Counted from the first letter of the stretch, positions 1-10,203 are shown. The stretch: DNA of 37,063 nt from Sergeia podlipaevii (GCA_030849805.1 JASANZ010002035.1:1-37063); one strand, 5' to 3'. Program-made: numbers and translations. Notes: a model not told the origin generated them from the letters alone.

Positions 1-2062
1 GGGAAAAAAAAAAAGAAAAAAAAGAATGATAGAAGATAGGGTAGAAGAGAAAGAAGGGGAAAATAATACCTTTGTATAGAAAAGAAAATTATATATATGT
101 TCTCAGAGATACTGCGCATCATTCACTTTCTTTTTTTTTTCTTTGCTGTTGCGTGTGTGTATGTATGTGGGACAGGTAGTTGTGACTTGCTTTTCAAACT
201 GCACTTTTTTTTCCTCTACTTTGCTTTTGTATTTCAACGAAGCACAATGTAAGAGTACGAAACTCTACTGCTGCTGTTGCTGAGCAATAAAAGAAGAGTT
301 GTTCATATTGCATGTAGAATTGTATTTTTTTTCTTCTACTTCTCCCGCATGTTTTTTTTTCTAAAATATCTATTTGCTTTGTTATTTTTTTGCTGTTGTG
401 TGTTTTCCTTACTTTAAAAAAAAAAAAAAAACGGATGATTGCAATGGTTGGTTGGCTTTTCATGTATTGTGTGGTTGTGTGCTTTGTGGTTCTCTCTTTC
501 TCTTTCATCTAGTTCCTCAATAACCTTTTGGCGTTGATGTTATTGTTCGACTTGAGTCTTGTTTTTACTTTTGCTTTCCAATATATATATTTATATATAT
601 ATAGCATCTACTACAGTAGTATTCACTTTCCTTTGGAGTTGACTCTTTATCCAGTCGGTGTTCTTTGCTATTGCACCGACTAATATATCCACGCTAGCTT
701 TTTTTTTTTTCCTTTCAGTGTCTTGTTGTCCGGCATAGTTTTCACATGGCCTTGTTTTTCATTATCTACCCTCTCCTTTGTAAATTTGCTACTGTTGTTA
801 TCATCTCTCTCCCATTTTTTTTTCCTTTTGGTTATTCTGCGAATTTCATTTTAACACCACCTCCTCTGTGTGTGCACGCACATACACACCCACCCACACT
901 TACAGATACAGATACAGAGATTTTCTTTTTTTTAAAAAAAAAAAGCGCCACGTCTTGGCAATACTTGTTGCTTCGTGTGTGTGTGCGTGTGTGTGTGCAT
1001 TGCTACGGTGATGGTGGTGTGTTTGAGTGTAACTCTCAAACTGTGCAGGAGCAGAGAGAGAGAGAGAGAGAGAAAAGAAAAAGGAGGTGAAGGGATGGGG
1101 AGGGGATGAAGAGGGCATTATTAAATAATGATGCCATGGATATCTTTTCCAAGGGAGAAGAGGAGGAAGGGGAAGAGGAAGAGAGAGAGAGGGGGGAAGA
1201 GTTCTATAGATATACCCTTCCTTTTTTTTTTACTTTGTGCAACTTCTACCACTTTGTTATTATTATTTGCTGTCTCTATTGTTTGTTTTTTGTTTTCCTT
1301 TTTTGTTATTATTTTCTTCTCCCCTATTCATTGTTTGTTTGTTTTGTGAAAGAGGAATAGGCGGCGTGAGTGTATGCGTGTGCGCTCGAGTAGAGAGAAA
1401 GAGCTGTACGTTTTTTGTTTTTTTTTTGTGTGTGTGAAAGTGCATGGGGCGTGAAGGAAAAAAAAGGAGAAAAGTTTTTTTTAAAGTGTTGTGTGACTGT
1501 AAGTATGTGGGCGTTTCTGTTTGTTTTTTTATTTGTCTGTTTCATATTTGAAAAGGGAAATCTCTTTTTTTTTCCTACATGTCACGAATACAGGGAAATG
1601 AGTGTGACCCCGCGATGGAAAGTGTGGTTTAAATATCCACGCCACGACTGCCATGATACCTGTGGGCGTGCGTGTGTGCATGTGCCTCACGCATGCCTAA
1701 ACTATGTCCTCAAAGGGGGACATTGATGAGGGTCTTATGGATGGAATTTATTCTTACCTGCGCAATCGTTTATTCTTCTTCCTCTCTTCCGTTTTTTGTT
1801 TTGTTTTTTAATGATACAACCTGCAATAAGTGTGTGCATAGAATAGTGTGCTCACTGGTGCTGTATTGGATAAAAGAAATAGAAGAGTAGCCCAGCTGCT
1901 GCACTTCTTCTTTTTGTTTCTTCTTTTCTGTAGTAAGTAATAGTACGTCCTCTTTACGCTCACGCACGCACGCACGCACGCATCTAAATTCGTTTATCAC
2001 CTTTCCTTCGTTCTTGTTGGCACCGTGACGGCGACTTGGCAGCAAAGAAAATTATTCAGCCA
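1..2062. other. Gene-free 5' stretch of the window
   Basis: No convincing gene is visible on either strand. It begins A/G-rich and holds T-runs, A-runs (about 415-432), an (AT)n block near 580-602, a T8A11 palindrome at 926-944, GT/CA microsatellites near 870-1000, a (GA)n block near 1052-1074, a purine-rich stretch to about 1200 and a (CACG)n block at 1961-1982. Short open frames here are low-complexity and encode runs of Phe, Glu/Arg or His/Thr. The last 160 bases contain the trans-splice signal and 5'UTR of the first gene. Whether the stretch contains a transcription start or 3'UTR of an upstream gene cannot be decided from the window. Confidence 0.6.
1904..1933 (+). promoter_or_regulatory. 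Candidate spliced-leader acceptor for the G-patch gene
   Basis: A pyrimidine tract of about 28 bases runs directly into an AG at 1932-1933. No ATG occurs between this AG and the ATG at 2063, so the predicted 5'UTR is about 129 bases and the first ATG is the chosen start. Assignment rests on the known trypanosomatid rule of polypyrimidine tract plus first AG. Confidence 0.55.
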
Positions 2063-2659
2063 ATGTCCGCAGCTGCGAAGAAGATGATGGAGAAGATGAG
2101 GTGGAAGGAGGGCGAGGGTCTCGGCAAGGAGCGCGCCGGCATGCGCACCTACGTGAAGGTGGTGCGTCGTGACCCCAACACCGCCACTGGCTTAGGGCAC
2201 ATGGCGGACCCTAACCAGAACGGCAATCTGGCCACCGCTCAGGCACTGGAACTGGACTCCGTCTACCAGCAGCTCCGCTCCCGCATAACGGAGCGCGCGC
2301 GTGATGAAAGCAGCAGCAGTGGCGATGATGATGATGAGGTAAGGAAAGAAGTTGATAGAGACGCCTCCTGCTCCTCTTTCCCCCCCTCCTCCACCACCGG
2401 CTCTACCTCCCCAAAGACAAACTCCAAGAATGCAAGGCAGCCGCAGCACAAGGTCCGCAGATGCGAGGGAGACACGCTTTCGTCCTCCTCGAGTGACGAT
2501 GAGGGAGAGAGCCACAATGGGAAACCGGACGTCACACGCATGAATGACGATGAGCTTTTCAAGCGTTGTGGAGGTGTGCGCCTGGGACGCGCCGGCAGAC
2601 ATCGCTTTTTCGATGGAAAGCTGAGCCGTATCAAGAAGAGCCACAACGAGAGCGATTAG
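2063..2659 (+). CDS. G-patch domain protein, GPATCH4-like
   Basis: This 198-residue protein probably acts in the nucleus or nucleolus as an RNA-helicase cofactor, the general role of G-patch proteins. The G-patch spans about residues 1-46, with the glycine pattern WKEGEGLGKERAGM followed by a basic stretch and TGLGH. The middle (about 75-150) is acidic and Ser-rich. The C-terminus carries DDELFKRCGGVRLGRAGRH then GKLSRIKK, which resembles the conserved tail block of human GPATCH4 (DEELFxxC...GKLxRL). The frame stays open upstream to a TTG at 2036, but eukaryotic initiation favours the first ATG at 2063, which also starts right at the domain. GPATCH4 partners such as DHX15 are family knowledge and are not shown here. 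Confidence 0.8.
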   Translation: MSAAAKKMMEKMRWKEGEGLGKERAGMRTYVKVVRRDPNTATGLGHMADPNQNGNLATAQALELDSVYQQLRSRITERARDESSSSGDDDDEVRKEVDRDASCSSFPPSSTTGSTSPKTNSKNARQPQHKVRRCEGDTLSSSSSDDEGESHNGKPDVTRMNDDELFKRCGGVRLGRAGRHRFFDGKLSRIKKSHNESD

Positions 2660-3416
2660 CTGGTCTCTCTCTCTCCCTCTCTCTCTATATATATATATGT
2701 GCGTGTGTATGTGTCTGCTTGTTTTATTTTTTTACTAGCTTTTTTTTGGATACATTTTTTGTTATGGAAAGGAGTATAGGTAAGAAAGCAGAGGAGAAGA
2801 TCACTTGTTGAAAGAACAATAAAAAAAAAAAGAAGAAGAACGAGGTTACCTATATGTGTAGAGGCTTGTAGGATCTTCCTAGAATAAAAATATAGCTAGT
2901 CTTCCCTCATCAGATTTTTCACGATTTCTTTCCCTCTTTTTCTCTCACTATCTTTCTCTCTGTGTGTTGTTTTCTTTTCTTTCTTTCTTTTGTAAACAGA
3001 TAACTGTCGGATAACTAACTGTGAGAGCATGTTTTGAATAACAATTTGAATGCAGAAAAAACACATTTGAAAAAAAAAAAAGATAATACTCTCTCATTTA
3101 GAATTGTCTTCTCAGTAGATCCCCTTTTGCTTCCTGGGCTTTCTACTTTTTAAACACTCAGAACAGCGATGCCAGGAAAGTCCTTATTTGCTTATGCACG
3201 CAATATATATAGAGCGTTTTTTTTAAAAAAAAATGCTTTCTTACTATTCCATTCTTAATCACCAATGTTTCTTTTCTTTTCATGTTACATAGTACTGGCA
3301 CTGCACGTGACTTCACACTCTGCACAACAATAGCAGGAAAAACAGAGAGATAAGTTAACTATTTATATATTTTTTAAAAGAGAAGGGAGAGAAGAAAGAG
3401 TAAGAGGAACAGGGCA
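2660..3416. other. Intergenic spacer, G-patch gene to coiled-coil gene
   Basis: It holds a (CT)n block at 2664-2686 running into (AT)n to about 2699, several A/T runs, and a T8A9 palindrome at 3217-3233. The end carries the splice signal of the next gene. No gene is visible. Confidence 0.6.
3268..3292 (+). promoter_or_regulatory. Candidate spliced-leader acceptor for the coiled-coil/RRM gene
   Basis: A T/C-rich tract of about 20 bases ends in ACATAG with AG at 3291-3292. No ATG intervenes before 3417, giving a 5'UTR of about 124 bases. Confidence 0.5.
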
Positions 3417-4934
3417 ATGTGGAAAGCTACCACGCGACTTTATCGACTTGCCGCGACCCTAAGTCTCCATGCAATTGCAGCCAAACATCCTGCTGATTCA
3501 TCATTAGCATCAGCATCAGCATCAGCACCAGCTAGCAGCACTGATGCCAACAGCGGCAGTGCAACCCCACCCGTCGCCCAGATGAAGCGCCAGGTGGACA
3601 CGCTTGTAGAAAAATTAGCCACAGTAGACAAAGCACTGCGGACGCAAGGAGGCGCGGTAGGCCTCCTGCAGCGCCAGCAGGCAGTATCTGAGCGGCGACT
3701 GGCCAGTCTCGAGGAGGCCGCTGGCGTCGTGCAGGGGAAGGTAGTGAACGCCAATAGGGTAGCGGGCGAGGTGGCGCTCAAGGTGCAGAACGTGGAACTG
3801 CTCATGAAACAGCTTGAACAGCGAAGTGCCATGACGACGGCGACTGCAAACACGATTGCCGCAGGTGTTATGACGGAAGAAGAGGAAAGTAACAGGCGAG
3901 GTGAACCGCAGACACGGCCGCAAAAAGCGACATCACAAGGCTCTAATGCTATCAAGGGAGAAGACGAGGAAGAAATTGAAGAAGTAATTGAGGAGGTGAT
4001 TGAAACCGACGAGCTACGCTCTGAGATAGAGGCAATGGTGAGAGAGGCCATTGCAGAGCAGCTCAAGCATCAGCGACAACAAGAATCCACGTTGGCTTCA
4101 ACACAGCGCTGCATGCCGCCAGCTGCAGCAGTGGCGACGACGACGACGACGACTTCTCCATCGCCCATAGCCCCTCCCGCCTCGCCCAATTCCAGTATAA
4201 GCAGCGATGAGCTGCGGGAGCTGCACCGTGCCGTGGCGACTCTGACAGATCGTGTGGAGTCTATGCAGCGCCGCGTAGATCAACTAGCGATTGAGCAATT
4301 TGCGACGGAGCGCGTGGCTCCTTACGTAGCCAGCAGCAGCAGCAGTGGCAGTGGCAGTAGTGGTGAAAGCGTGCTAGGTGCCGTTGCAGAAGCAACGAGA
4401 TGCGGCAACAAGAGCAGGCTCGCTGCCCTCCTGCGACACAGTGGCGCGGTGCCATTCAAAGATGCTGCAGGTGCCACCAGTGTTAGCAGCGAGCGCGTAC
4501 TCATTCGAAATGTACCCTCCAACATTGGTGCAGCGGAGGTGCGAGAGTTGTGCGCGGGTCGTGTCGGGGGAGTGATCTCCTGTGTTGTGCGTCGATGTCC
4601 AATCCCAGCAAAGCCCATTTTACCAGAAGCCTCTTCTCTGTCGAAGCCATCGCAGACAACGCCCGCTAGTCTCGGCCGTGCGGCACCCCTGCTTCGTGGT
4701 GACTCTCTTGATGATACCCCCCTTCTTAGTGATCGAGCCTTTGAGGTGACCTTTGTGTCTGCTCAGCATGCTATCCGTGCGCTCACAGCGCTGAATGGTA
4801 TAGCTCTTGCGGCCAACGCTACTCAACAGGTACAGAAGCTTGTGGTGGAGCCGGTGGTATCCGCAGATATTCTGGAGGCACTGCAGGAGCTGGAGCGTGT
4901 GAATGGGGCAGGCGGTACATCTACCAGCTGCTAG
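3417..4934 (+). CDS. Probable mitochondrial coiled-coil protein with split RRM-like domain
   Basis: This is a 505-residue protein of unknown function. The N-terminus (MWKATTRLYRLAATLSLHAIA) is basic, hydroxylated and free of acidic residues, which suggests a mitochondrial presequence. Residues about 52-135 and 185-225 have heptad-like Leu/Val/Gln/Glu composition and should form coiled coils; an acidic EEEIEEVIEEVIE block precedes the second. The C-terminal 150 residues look like an RNA-recognition motif: a beta1/RNP2-like VLIRNVPSNIGAAEVRELC near 360 and an RNP1-like AFEVTFVSAQHAIRALTALNG near 441. They are separated by about 50 extra residues, far longer than a usual RRM spacing. A role in mitochondrial RNA handling is inference only. 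The Ala/Ser stretch near residue 30 is encoded by a GCATCA microsatellite. Confidence 0.65.
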   Translation: MWKATTRLYRLAATLSLHAIAAKHPADSSLASASASAPASSTDANSGSATPPVAQMKRQVDTLVEKLATVDKALRTQGGAVGLLQRQQAVSERRLASLEEAAGVVQGKVVNANRVAGEVALKVQNVELLMKQLEQRSAMTTATANTIAAGVMTEEEESNRRGEPQTRPQKATSQGSNAIKGEDEEEIEEVIEEVIETDELRSEIEAMVREAIAEQLKHQRQQESTLASTQRCMPPAAAVATTTTTTSPSPIAPPASPNSSISSDELRELHRAVATLTDRVESMQRRVDQLAIEQFATERVAPYVASSSSSGSGSSGESVLGAVAEATRCGNKSRLAALLRHSGAVPFKDAAGATSVSSERVLIRNVPSNIGAAEVRELCAGRVGGVISCVVRRCPIPAKPILPEASSLSKPSQTTPASLGRAAPLLRGDSLDDTPLLSDRAFEVTFVSAQHAIRALTALNGIALAANATQQVQKLVVEPVVSADILEALQELERVNGAGGTSTSC

Positions 4935-5551
4935 GTGATACTAACACTGCAGCAGGAGGTACCACCAGAAGGGCCTCTTCGAGGAGGTGGGGGGAGGGAA
5001 GTAGCACAGTCCAGTTATTGTTATTTTCCTCTCTTTCTGCCTACATCTGTGTGTGTGCGTGCGTGTGTGCGGAGTGGGGGATAATGCATTTCTTTAAAAT
5101 ATTTTGACAGATCTAGCGTTTTCACAGAAATCAAAAGTGCTGTAGTGCTGCCTTGCTTTACATGGCAAGACAAAGCAAGCGAAAAAAAAAAAAAAAAAAA
5201 AGAAGTGCCTCAGACATTTATGGCGTTGCATAGGAGTGGCTTCTTGCATTTATTTACTTTGTTTTGCCAAAGTGAGAGAGTGTGTAATTGCTTTCTTCTT
5301 TCATCTCACGCAAAGTGTGTACCTACTCGCTTTTTTTTGTTGTTGTTGTGTGTGTGTGTGAGTGTGAAAGCTCAACAGGAAACCAGCTCTCCCTCTCTCT
5401 CTCTCTCTTCCCACCCCTTTAAAAAAAGAAAAAAATCTTTATTCACTTTTTCATTTAAGGAAAAGTAAAACACATAGCACAGCACCATAAAAAAGCAACA
5501 GAGAAGGATATTGTTTATATACATTGTAGCAAGCACACAAAGAAGGAAAAT
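4935..5551. other. Intergenic spacer before the kinesin gene
   Basis: It contains GT repeats near 5049-5070, a run of about 20 A at 5182-5201, a GT block near 5341-5362 and a CT-rich tract at 5388-5420. No gene is visible; the short open frame at 5145-5468 is low-complexity. Confidence 0.6.
5438..5459 (+). promoter_or_regulatory. Candidate spliced-leader acceptor for the kinesin gene
   Basis: A T/C tract ends in AAG with AG at 5458-5459. An alternative is the AG at 5427-5428, after the strong CT-rich tract at 5388-5420. No ATG lies between either site and 5552, so the start is not affected. Confidence 0.45.
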
Positions 5552-8398
5552 ATGTCCAAGAAGGATGCTGCGCAGGCGGCAGAAAACGTCAAAGTGCTTG
5601 TGCGCTGCCGCCCTCTCAGTGAGAAGGAGAAAGGCAACGGCCACACCTCCTGCGTCAGCCTAGATCTCACCGCCCACACCGTTTCTGTGAAAAGTCTTGT
5701 CGGTGAGGCAGACCGCTGGACCTTCGACGCGGTTATCAACAACACCTTCTCGCAAAAGGATATCTTTACCCAGTTCATTCTCCCCCTCGTAGACTCCGTA
5801 CTGGAGGGCTTTAATGCTACCGTATTTGCGTACGGTCAGTCCGGCTCCGGCAAGACCCACACCATGACCGGTGTGCTCGGTACCGAGCAGGAGGGTGTCA
5901 TCCCGCGCTGCTTTACGCACATTTTTGATTCCATCAAAGGCATGCGTGACTCTGCGCCGAACAAGTCGTTCAGCATTTATGTGTCCTTTGTTGAGCTCTA
6001 CAACGGCAAAGTGCGTGACCTTCTCGCAAAGCAGCAGGTGACGCTGGACGTGCGTGAGAACAAGGACCACACCTTCTTTGTGCAAGGCGCTCACATCCCT
6101 CAGGTGAAGTTCCCTGAAGACATTATTCGACACATGGAGGAGGGCACGGAGCGGCGCCGCACCGCGTCGACCGATCTTAACGCCGACAGCTCCCGCTCTC
6201 ACTCCCTCTTCACCCTCGTTCTTGAGTGCTGTGAAACACTAGAAGATGGCACAGTTCGCTCCGTCACTAGCAAGCTGAACCTTGTTGACCTAGCTGGGTC
6301 TGAGCGTCAGGGTAAGACCGGAGCCTCTGGCGACACCCTCAAGGAAGGCTGCAACATCAACCTTTCCCTCTCCGCGCTGGGTACCGTCATCGACACCATT
6401 GTCAAGGGAGCGAAGCACGTCCCGTTTCGCAGTAGCCCGCTCACCATGCTCCTGAAGGACTCCCTCGGTGGTAACAGCAAGACCGTTATGTTTGCCAACA
6501 TCAACCCCAGCGAGCGTAACTTGTCTGAAACGGTGTCGACGCTGCGCTTTGCCGACCGCGCCAAGCAGATCAAGAACAAGCCGGTAGTGAACATGGATAG
6601 CAAGGATCAGAAGATTGCGGAGCTTTCTCAGATCGTGGCGGAGCTGCGCGAGAAGTTGAAGAAGTACGAGACAGAAGGCACGGAAAGCCTCGAACAGGAA
6701 GTAGAGGCGCTCCGAGAGCAGGTTGGAGAGCTGGAGGTCAACCTTGACAATGCGATCCAAGGACGCACGGCGGACGCAGTGGACTTTGAGAACGCGCAGG
6801 CGAAGCTCGTCTCTGAGCGGCAGGGTTTTGATGCTAAGGTGGTGGGGATGGAGGACCAGCTCTCGCAGCTGCAGAACGATCTGCAGATTGCTGAAGCCAA
6901 GGCAACCACGGCAGAAGCGCAGCTCACTGAAGCGCTGCAGCTATGCTCGACACACCTTCGTAGCCCACAGAGTGACGGCAAGGACCCCAAAATGGAAGCC
7001 GCGCTGACCTCGGTGGACGAGCTCCTCGTGCTGCTTCGTGAGCATGCGCATCACTGCTGTGGTAGTGGCAGCGGCGGTAGTACTTTGACCGCTGCTGCTG
7101 TTACCCACCTCGAGACTCAGGTGGAGACCCTCACCACGGAGAACAAAAACCTCAAGAAACACATGCGCAGCTCCAAGAAGGAGTTTGAGGACCAGCTGAA
7201 GGAAAGCAAGAGGTCTCTTGGAGCGGCGGAGGCAAAGCTGAAGAGTGCGAAGAAGGAGTTGTCTATTCTCAAGGAGGCAAGCACGATGGTAGCAGCAGCG
7301 GGCGGCGATGCAACTAAGCGAGGCGACAGTGCCGCTGAAGGCGCTGATGCTGCGCCAGTGACGGCTACCCTGCAACAGCAACAGCAGGCTGTCCAGGTTA
7401 TGGCTCAGGACTACGTGCGCAAGCAGCGAGAGATGCTCGATGCACTCAAGCTCGATGACGCCGGGGCTGCCGCAATGAAGTTGCTGCGCGAGGAGAACGA
7501 GCAACTGCGTGAGAAGCTGGCGAGCGCGGCGTCACAAGCCAACGGCGCGATCTCTCCTAGCATGAGCGGCGCATTCGTTTCTGCCGCAGAGGTAGAGACG
7601 ATCAAGACGGAGCTAGAGGAGGAGAAGACGCAGAGACAGACCGTAGAGGAATCCCGCAACACGCTTTATGCAGAGCTGGAGACGCTACGTCAGGAGCTCG
7701 CCGTGGCGGAAGGGAAGGTAGCGGAGGCGGACGGCAAGGCCAAGGAGATGAAGGGTGAATATGAACGCAAACTAAACGATGCCAAGGATGCCAGCGAAGA
7801 CTTTGCTCGCCTCGAAGCTCGTCTGCGTGAGCGCTCAGAGCAACTTGAGCAAGTCCGCTCTCTCATGGACAAGCAGAAGTCTCTGATCGTGAAGAGTAAC
7901 GAGAAGTCTGAGTTCTTCCAGCAGAAGCTCAAGGAGGTCAACACCCGTAGTGAGGAGAAGGAAACCTACTACAGGCAGTTGCTAGAGGAGAAGGACGAGA
8001 GCTTCCAGAGGATAATCAACCAGCGTCTTGAAGAGTACGCAGAGGAGCGGAATAAGGATCAAGACAGCAAGAATCACAGCAACAAGAAGCTCAAGAAGAA
8101 GATGCAGAAGCTCGAAGATGCGATGGCACAGCTGCAGCAGGAGTTTGACATGAAGGTGTGCGAGTGCGAGGACCTACGCAATGCCTTGAACGAGCAGAAG
8201 ATTGAGCAGCTCAAGATGGTGCGGCGCATGGAGCAGTCAGAGGATGAGGTCGAGGTATACGAGAAGAAGGAGCAGATTCAGAACGCGTTGGAGAGAGCTA
8301 AGGAAGAACGGAAGCGCAAAAACGATCTGTTTGCGATGGGTGAAGTGAAGAACGCCAAGATTGCAGCAACTCGACTTGGTGGCGGCGATGACTACTAG
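5552..8398 (+). CDS. KIN2A: Kinesin-2-like motor protein (probably KIN2A)
   Basis: This 948-residue N-terminal kinesin is a microtubule motor. The motor domain covers about residues 12-350: P-loop GQSGSGKT at 95-102, switch I SSRSH near 212-216, switch II LVDLAGSER at 244-252, and LGGNSKTVM. The motor ends with RFADRAKQIKNKPVVNMDSKD, close to the kinesin-2 neck junction (RAKNIKNK...xDPKD), so I favour the intraflagellar-transport kinesin-2 class. From about 355 to 900 it is a long, nearly continuous coiled coil broken by a Gly/Ser/Cys stretch (about 500-512) and an Ala/Gly/Gln-rich stretch (about 580-620). The short tail ends GGGDDY. The specific KIN2A assignment also uses remembered, unverified gene order in T. 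brucei, where KIN2A lies next to GMP reductase. Other kinesin classes are less likely but not excluded. Confidence 0.85.
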   Translation: MSKKDAAQAAENVKVLVRCRPLSEKEKGNGHTSCVSLDLTAHTVSVKSLVGEADRWTFDAVINNTFSQKDIFTQFILPLVDSVLEGFNATVFAYGQSGSGKTHTMTGVLGTEQEGVIPRCFTHIFDSIKGMRDSAPNKSFSIYVSFVELYNGKVRDLLAKQQVTLDVRENKDHTFFVQGAHIPQVKFPEDIIRHMEEGTERRRTASTDLNADSSRSHSLFTLVLECCETLEDGTVRSVTSKLNLVDLAGSERQGKTGASGDTLKEGCNINLSLSALGTVIDTIVKGAKHVPFRSSPLTMLLKDSLGGNSKTVMFANINPSERNLSETVSTLRFADRAKQIKNKPVVNMDSKDQKIAELSQIVAELREKLKKYETEGTESLEQEVEALREQVGELEVNLDNAIQGRTADAVDFENAQAKLVSERQGFDAKVVGMEDQLSQLQNDLQIAEAKATTAEAQLTEALQLCSTHLRSPQSDGKDPKMEAALTSVDELLVLLREHAHHCCGSGSGGSTLTAAAVTHLETQVETLTTENKNLKKHMRSSKKEFEDQLKESKRSLGAAEAKLKSAKKELSILKEASTMVAAAGGDATKRGDSAAEGADAAPVTATLQQQQQAVQVMAQDYVRKQREMLDALKLDDAGAAAMKLLREENEQLREKLASAASQANGAISPSMSGAFVSAAEVETIKTELEEEKTQRQTVEESRNTLYAELETLRQELAVAEGKVAEADGKAKEMKGEYERKLNDAKDASEDFARLEARLRERSEQLEQVRSLMDKQKSLIVKSNEKSEFFQQKLKEVNTRSEEKETYYRQLLEEKDESFQRIINQRLEEYAEERNKDQDSKNHSNKKLKKKMQKLEDAMAQLQQEFDMKVCECEDLRNALNEQKIEQLKMVRRMEQSEDEVEVYEKKEQIQNALERAKEERKRKNDLFAMGEVKNAKIAATRLGGGDDY

Positions 8399-10203
8399 AA
8401 AAAAAAAAAGTAGTAACATGAAGAGGACGATATTTATCAGCAAGCTATCATTGTTTATTGAACTGTTATGCTCCTTCCTTTCATATCTCTTTTTTTTTTT
8501 CCTTTTTGAGGTTATGTAAGAATGACGGTTTGCTTGAAAGTTGCAGATATAAAAGCGTGGAAGCAAAATCTTTTTTTTTACTACTTGTTGCCATTTTTAT
8601 GTTGAAAAATTACTTTACTACTTTTCTTCTTCTTTTTTGTTTTGTTTTGTTTTTTCATTTATTTTTTTTCCCATTATCTTTAAACACTTATATTGCTTTT
8701 GTGTGATCGTTTACTATTTGATAGACTGTGTTTATTTGTTCTATTCTTTATTTCTTTATTTAATTTTTTTCTCTTTCTCTTTCTCCTTATTGGCGTCTTT
8801 GAGGACAACAACATTGCTCTGTAGCGCTCTCCTTGCCTAACTGTAAGGGGATTTGCTGCTGTTGCTCTGTCGCTCATCATGCTTTTCTTTGTTTTTCTCC
8901 GTGTATATTATTGTATGTGAGGAGGGGAGAGGCATTTTCTGAGGTGAGGAGGATGAAAAAAAAAAAATGAAATAAGCAATGGCATTTGTACATACAATCA
9001 TATATATAAATGTATGTATGTGTGTTTACGTTTTAAACTGCTTCTAAATATCACCTTGATGCATCTCTTAATGTTGATTTATTACTATTGTTGAGAAAGG
9101 TGCAGAGGAGGGGGTGATTTATGGTCAGCCCGTACCTACTAGAATAACCTGACGTGCATACATGTACGCATATCTACATACACATGCACACAGTCGCCTG
9201 GATCGGGGGAGATTAGCTGCGTTGTCTATTGGCACACCCCCTTCTTATCTGGAACAAGTTATGTAAATTTATTGTAGAGTAGGCTGAGTAAAGGTATATA
9301 TATACGTAGATATAGATATATATATATATATAACTTTCGGAGAGATGTTCTTGGGTTTTACTTTTTTTTTTAGAACTTATATATTTTGCGAACAATCAGA
9401 ATGAAACGGGATAGCAACAATGCAGAGGGCTAGAAGAGGATGAAGAAGCGCGCAAACTGCTCCCAGCAGCAAATGAAAAAAAAAAAAGAAGAAGGGAGGA
9501 ATGAAAAGAATGTTTAACATATTTTATAATAAAAGATGTACACACTCCAGTTCTTTTTTTGCTTTGAACTCACTTCTTTTTTTGTGTGTAGCCGGAGAAA
9601 AGGAAGGAGTAGAGAGAAAGAGAGAGAAGTTCTTTGTCGTTATTTTTTTTCTCCTCTTTCTCTTCATTTTTATGTGTATTGGACTAGATGCCTCACTGTT
9701 CATATTGATTTCATTTGGAGAAAAAAGATAGGAAAGCAGCTCTCTTTTTTTTTTGCTTGTATAGTTCTTTGAACGTAGCGTCGGTCTTCGAAGTAATTCT
9801 TTTTACTTTATTTTTATATATATCTGCTTCTTTTGAAAAGCGTCAAAGTGGATTTGTCCACTTTTATATCTATTTCCCTCCCCCATCGCTGCCAATTCGA
9901 ACTTTACTTTCCATTCCCATCTTTCATTCAACGAAGAAAACATTAATAATAATAATATGTGTTTCATATATATAAGCACTCTCTTATGAGTGCCGTTTGC
10001 TGTTTTGAGAGAGGGTTACCATTTGTATCTGTTTGACCTTAAAATCATAAATACATTTTGCCTCCCTCTCCTTTCCTGTATTCTTTACTTTTTATTACTA
10101 TTTTATTGTTATTATTGTCATACTATTTGTATTCTTTTTTTTTTTTCAAAGGATATACCAAATACGCAGTTTGGGTGCCTTTTTTTTCTCTAATTGATAG
10201 CCA
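8399..10203. other. Long 1.8 kb intergenic spacer between kinesin and LOG genes
   Basis: It starts with an A-run just after the kinesin stop codon. It is strongly T-rich from 8480 to 8800, has A-runs near 8956 and 9476-9488, and an AT-rich microsatellite at about 9296-9332. The stretch 9120-9260 is more complex, but I could not assign it to any RNA or protein. It ends in long T/C tracts that precede the next gene. Open frames here are low-complexity. No gene is supported. Confidence 0.55.
10124..10151 (+). promoter_or_regulatory. Candidate spliced-leader acceptor for the LOG-fusion gene
   Basis: A tract with about 13 consecutive T ends in CAAAG with AG at 10150-10151. A second T/C tract ends at AG 10199-10200, only 3 bases before the ATG. 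Both leave the ATG at 10204 as the first start. Confidence 0.45.

Noticed and set aside
746..1090. Open frame of 114 codons on the + strand
   Set aside because: It has an ATG, but the product is poly-Phe, then His/Thr from CA repeats, then Arg/Glu from a GA repeat, which is typical of spacer sequence.
2036..2062. Upstream in-frame extension of the G-patch gene from TTG
   Set aside because: Non-ATG initiation is not expected. The ATG at 2063 is the first after the candidate splice site and fits the domain boundary.
6290..6760. Minus-strand frame inside the kinesin gene
   Set aside because: It is a Leu/Arg-rich shadow of the motor and coiled-coil coding sequence, with no independent signal.
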